Origin: Arsenophonus melophagi
GTDB lineage: Bacteria; Pseudomonadota; Gammaproteobacteria; Enterobacterales; Enterobacteriaceae
Length of the DNA stretch: 47,181 bases
Reading direction: 5' to 3'
NCBI GenBank assembly: GCA_032378655.1
Contig: JAVYJS010000009.1
Coordinates: 1 to 47,181, forward strand
Shown here in pieces: positions 43,975 to 47,181 of the stretch (position 1 is its first letter; the number at the start of each line of letters is the position of its first letter). The position numbers were made by a program, and so were the translations under genes. Under the pieces are notes generated by a model that searched no databases, had not been told where the DNA came from, and worked only from the letters and a program-made list of their open reading frames with translations.

Positions 43975-46209
43975 TTAAGATTTAATATGACGCTTAACCT
44001 CAAATACATCAGGAAGGCGATTTAACTTCGCAAAAATATGCCCCAAATCAGGTAAAGTATAAATTTCAATATTCATATCAATCGTTGCTAATTGTTGTTT
44101 GGTATCACTATGACTACTAATACCTAAAACATTTACTTTTGCATTAGTAAGGACAGTTGTGATATCTCTTAATAATCCGCTCCGATCATGAGCCATAATG
44201 TGAAGATTTAATAAATAACTACGTGAGCAATGTGTTCTCCAAACAGCACCGACTATTCTTTCTGGAGCATGCAATTGTAATTCAATCAGTTGATCACAAT
44301 TGATACGATGGATAGAAATACCTCGACCTTTTGCAATAAAACCAGCAATACTATCTCCAGGAATTGGCTGACAGCAACGCGCAATATAGTACATGAGATT
44401 ACCAACACCTTCTATCAGAAGCCTACTCTTTTTATTTACTGGACAGTGGGTAGTAGATATTTTTTCTTCGAGTGACTTTAAAACAGTACGATTAGATTCT
44501 TGCGCTGTCGTGTGGCTAAATTTATTCTGTAAAAAATTTATTAATTGATTAATGCGAATATCGCCAATACCAATACCAGCGAGAATTTCATCCAACGAAT
44601 TTACGTTGTAACGTGTTAATAGGAACTTTTCTACCTCTTTTATACTGACCGCTAAATGATTTAATTCATTAGCTAATATTTGTCTTCCTATTTGAATATT
44701 CTTATCACGGTCTTGCTTACGAAACCAATTATTTATCTTAGTGCGACTACGATTTGTCGTCACATAACCTAAATTTACATTGAGCCAATCGCGACTAGGG
44801 TGTGAAGATTTTTGTGTGATAATTTCAACTTGATCTCCCATTTGCAAATGATAGTTAAAAGGAGCAATCCGTCCATTGACCTTAGCTCCAATGCAGTGAT
44901 GACCAACATCACTATGAATATGGTATGCAAAATCCAGTGGAGTGGAACCAGAAAGTAACTCAATAACATCTCCTTTAGGAGTAAAAACATAAATGCGATC
45001 ATCAAATACCTGGCTACTTATTTCATCAAATATTTCTTCTTCATCGGCCAGTTCTTCTTTCCAGGCTATCAATTTTCGTATCCAGATAATACGATTTTCA
45101 TAGCTACTCTCTTTTGCCGCTATGACTACTCCTTCTTTATATTTCCAATGAGCAGCAACACCTAATTCGGAATTTTTGTGCATTTGTCGAGTTCTAATTT
45201 GTACTTCAATCGTCTTACCATGTGGCCCTAACACAACAGTATGAATGGATTGATAACCATTTGGTTTTGGGTTAGCAACATAATCATCAAATTCATTAGG
45301 TAAATGCCGAAAATGCATATGCACAATACCTAATGCAGCGTAACAGTCTTGTAAATGTTCAACAACAATACGCACAGCGCGGATATCAAAAAGTTCATTA
45401 AATGTCAGATATTTTTTTTGCATCTTTCTCCAAATGCTATATATATGTTTCGGACGACCATAAATTTCTGAAGTAATGCTTTCCTGTAACATGAAGTTAC
45501 GCAGTACAGAAACAAAATTATCAATATATTGCTCACGATCGATACGACGTTCATCAAGTAATTTAGCAATCTTTTTATATTCATCCTGGTGTAAATAATG
45601 AAAACAAAAGTCTTCTAACTCCCATTTCAATTGTCCGATTCCTAATCGGTTTGCTAAAGGTGCGTATATATTTATACACTCTTTTGCAGCTAAAACTCTT
45701 TTATTTTCAGAGTGTTCCCTTACTTCACGTAGATAAGTAAGGCGTTCCGTTATTTTTATCACTACGCAACGAAAATCTTCCGCAATGGCAAGTAACATTC
45801 GACGAATATTATCTACTTGATTAGAATTCTTTTCGTTTAATTGGTTAGTATTCAATTGTCGGATAGCGTCCATATCAATCACGCCTTTAACCAAAGAATG
45901 AATTGTTTTACCAAATTCTATATTAACAATCTCCTCATTGATGATGTTAGCATCAACTAGAGGAAATAGCATGGCTGCACAAAGACTATCGAGATCCATA
46001 CTTAATGTTGAAAGTATTTCTCCCATCTCGATCCCACGCCCAAGCAGTAATTGATAATTTTCATAGTGCTGTACTTTGCGATAACAGTAATTCCAAAGTT
46101 TAATTAACTTTTTTTCTGAGTCATTGTTAATAAGTTGAAGATTAGCAACCCATTTTCCAATGGCAAAATCATCTGCCGATGTTAAATGAGCACTTCTTAT
46201 TGCAACCAT
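43975..46209 (-). CDS. relA: (p)ppGpp synthetase RelA
   Basis: The 744-residue product has exactly the E. coli RelA length. It makes (p)ppGpp on ribosomes with uncharged tRNA. The N-terminal pseudo-hydrolase lacks a proper HD pair. The synthetase has YGRPKHIYSIWRKM, FDIRAVRIV and PNGYQSIHT. EFDD before YVANPKP is the EXDD signature of monofunctional RelA, as opposed to RXKD of bifunctional SpoT/Rel. The TGS domain (VFTPKGDVIELLSGSTPLDFAYHIHS), the Cys-containing ARCCQPIPGD block and a C-terminal ACT domain follow. It heads the relA-pyrG-eno run. A hydrolase must exist elsewhere if RelA is active; none is visible here. Confidence 0.96.
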   Translation of the reverse strand: MVAIRSAHLTSADDFAIGKWVANLQLINNDSEKKLIKLWNYCYRKVQHYENYQLLLGRGIEMGEILSTLSMDLDSLCAAMLFPLVDANIINEEIVNIEFGKTIHSLVKGVIDMDAIRQLNTNQLNEKNSNQVDNIRRMLLAIAEDFRCVVIKITERLTYLREVREHSENKRVLAAKECINIYAPLANRLGIGQLKWELEDFCFHYLHQDEYKKIAKLLDERRIDREQYIDNFVSVLRNFMLQESITSEIYGRPKHIYSIWRKMQKKYLTFNELFDIRAVRIVVEHLQDCYAALGIVHMHFRHLPNEFDDYVANPKPNGYQSIHTVVLGPHGKTIEVQIRTRQMHKNSELGVAAHWKYKEGVVIAAKESSYENRIIWIRKLIAWKEELADEEEIFDEISSQVFDDRIYVFTPKGDVIELLSGSTPLDFAYHIHSDVGHHCIGAKVNGRIAPFNYHLQMGDQVEIITQKSSHPSRDWLNVNLGYVTTNRSRTKINNWFRKQDRDKNIQIGRQILANELNHLAVSIKEVEKFLLTRYNVNSLDEILAGIGIGDIRINQLINFLQNKFSHTTAQESNRTVLKSLEEKISTTHCPVNKKSRLLIEGVGNLMYYIARCCQPIPGDSIAGFIAKGRGISIHRINCDQLIELQLHAPERIVGAVWRTHCSRSYLLNLHIMAHDRSGLLRDITTVLTNAKVNVLGISSHSDTKQQLATIDMNIEIYTLPDLGHIFAKLNRLPDVFEVKRHIKS

Positions 46210-47181
46210 AATATTTATCGTTCCTTACCTATTTACTTGAATCGCGAAAAAAAATGCTATAATTTTGAGATGTCTAGCATCTAGAAACATCACACATCTT
46301 GTGACACTTATAAGTTGATAAGTGTCTTTAATGAATTTTTTAATATCTTATATTAATGTCGCTATATTCAAGAAATATAAACGTCACTAGATTTCAGGCA
46401 ATATAAGCAACAATTATTGATTGTACTTTTGATAATATGTAACTCTCATAGCCTATAGCATAAGTATGAGAAAAATCTCATAAAATTTTATTAAATTCTA
46501 TTTTGTTAACCATTGGCAAGTAATCTTAAGATTAAGATCACTTGAATCAAGATCAACAGTGTTAATAAATTTACATTAGCCTTATAACGCCATTTTTCTA
46601 TAAATTCAATAACCCCTTATAAAGGCTCAAAAACATTAATGTATATGGAGCACAATAGAGTAAGTAAAATTGCTCGTACTACAAGAATAGTTAAAACTTC
46701 TATAGTTACCATCAAGCGCTTAATAATCTAACGCCTTATCGCCATTGATTGATTTTTGTGTATTGGAATAGAATTCCAAAGATCAGATGTCACGCTAACA
46801 TAATTAATAGACTGTTAGAACTTATGATCATAACTAAATGAGATATTAATCTTTCATGAATTAGCAGTAATATCGCTCCAATGAACAATGAGCGTTTAAC
46901 TGTTTGAAAAGTACATAACATTTTCCATCAATAGCTAAATACTTAAGATGATGCAATAGTATATGATCTAATTGCTTAACGGATGGCAATGTTAAAGATA
47001 TCACTTAAAATAGTGACAGGTTCTCTAGGAGAGAGCTTCTAAGAATATATGTCAAGGACATATATTCTTTTAAATACACGTAATTGATTTTAGAAGAAGC
47101 GCATTCATAAACGGTTTGCTGCTTTCTTTGATAATAAATTAGCAAACTAAGTGCTTGACGATTATATCTACATGCACTGCC
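46210..47181. other. 0.97-kb terminal gap upstream of relA
   Basis: E. coli rlmD lies upstream of relA; I could not read it. The gap holds a 9-bp hairpin (46303-46326) and a 13-bp perfect inverted repeat (47041-47069). No open frame with family resemblance runs off the window end. Confidence 0.55.
47041..47069 (+). terminator. 13-bp perfect hairpin followed by T residues
   Basis: AAGAATATATGTC pairs with 47057-47069 around AAG, and TT follows the stem. It could be a plus-strand terminator of a lost gene. Confidence 0.4.

Noticed and set aside
47150..47181. Promoter or gene start at the window end (TTGACG)
   Set aside because: A -35-like hexamer alone, without a spaced -10 box or any readable downstream frame before the edge, is not enough.

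Overview
The window is AT-rich chromosomal DNA from a reduced gammaproteobacterium of the Enterobacterales. Nearly every protein aligns end to end, and often residue for residue, with its Escherichia coli counterpart. About one third of the window is non-coding, by my addition of CDS lengths, and several genes survive only as decayed relics in their ancestral positions. This points to an obligate or long-term insect endosymbiont of the Baumannia/Blochmannia/Sodalis-relative kind. I cannot name the species from the sequence alone. I saw no transposase, prophage, CRISPR array, rRNA or tRNA by eye.

The window joins five blocks, each colinear with a different part of the E. coli map. Block A (1-1693) is rnfH, a ratA relic, smpB and ssrA (tmRNA), the trans-translation locus. 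Block B (1892-26577) is infA, cydC, cydD, trxB, an lrp relic, ftsK, lolA, serS, serC, aroA, cmk, rpsA, an ihfB relic, msbA, lpxK, ycaR and kdsB. Block C (29301-34988) is fbaA, pgk, epd and tktA. Block D (35462-38091) is dnaQ, rnhA and gloB. Block E (39899-46209) is eno, pyrG and relA. The gaps between blocks (26.6-29.3 kb, 35.0-35.5 kb, 38.1-39.9 kb) are gene-poor and mark rearrangement joints relative to E. coli.

The retained functions are core ones: translation (infA, rpsA, serS, smpB/ssrA), lower glycolysis and the pentose phosphate shunt (fbaA, pgk, eno, tktA), and CTP and CMP metabolism (pyrG, cmk). Lipid A/KDO supply and export (lpxK, msbA, kdsB) and lipoprotein transport (lolA) imply a Gram-negative outer membrane. 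The window also keeps replication and division functions (dnaQ, rnhA, ftsK), chorismate and serine synthesis (aroA, serC), and redox or detoxification functions (trxB, cydDC, gloB). Epd plus SerC are two steps of deoxyxylulose-dependent pyridoxal phosphate synthesis. RelA is full length, while the global regulators Lrp and the IHF beta subunit are decayed.

I did not find a new multi-gene system. Four observations are worth a second look. First, three full or partial pseudogene relics (lrp, ihfB, ratA) can be read across frameshifts. Second, intergenic DNA carries an unusual density of long, perfect, mutually unrelated inverted repeats, including a duplicated hairpin at 28353-28428 whose two arms have changed in step. 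Third, there are many short (7-23 nt) tandem duplications, some reshaping translation start regions. Fourth, highly conserved positions are substituted in Eno, AroA, PyrG and TrxB.
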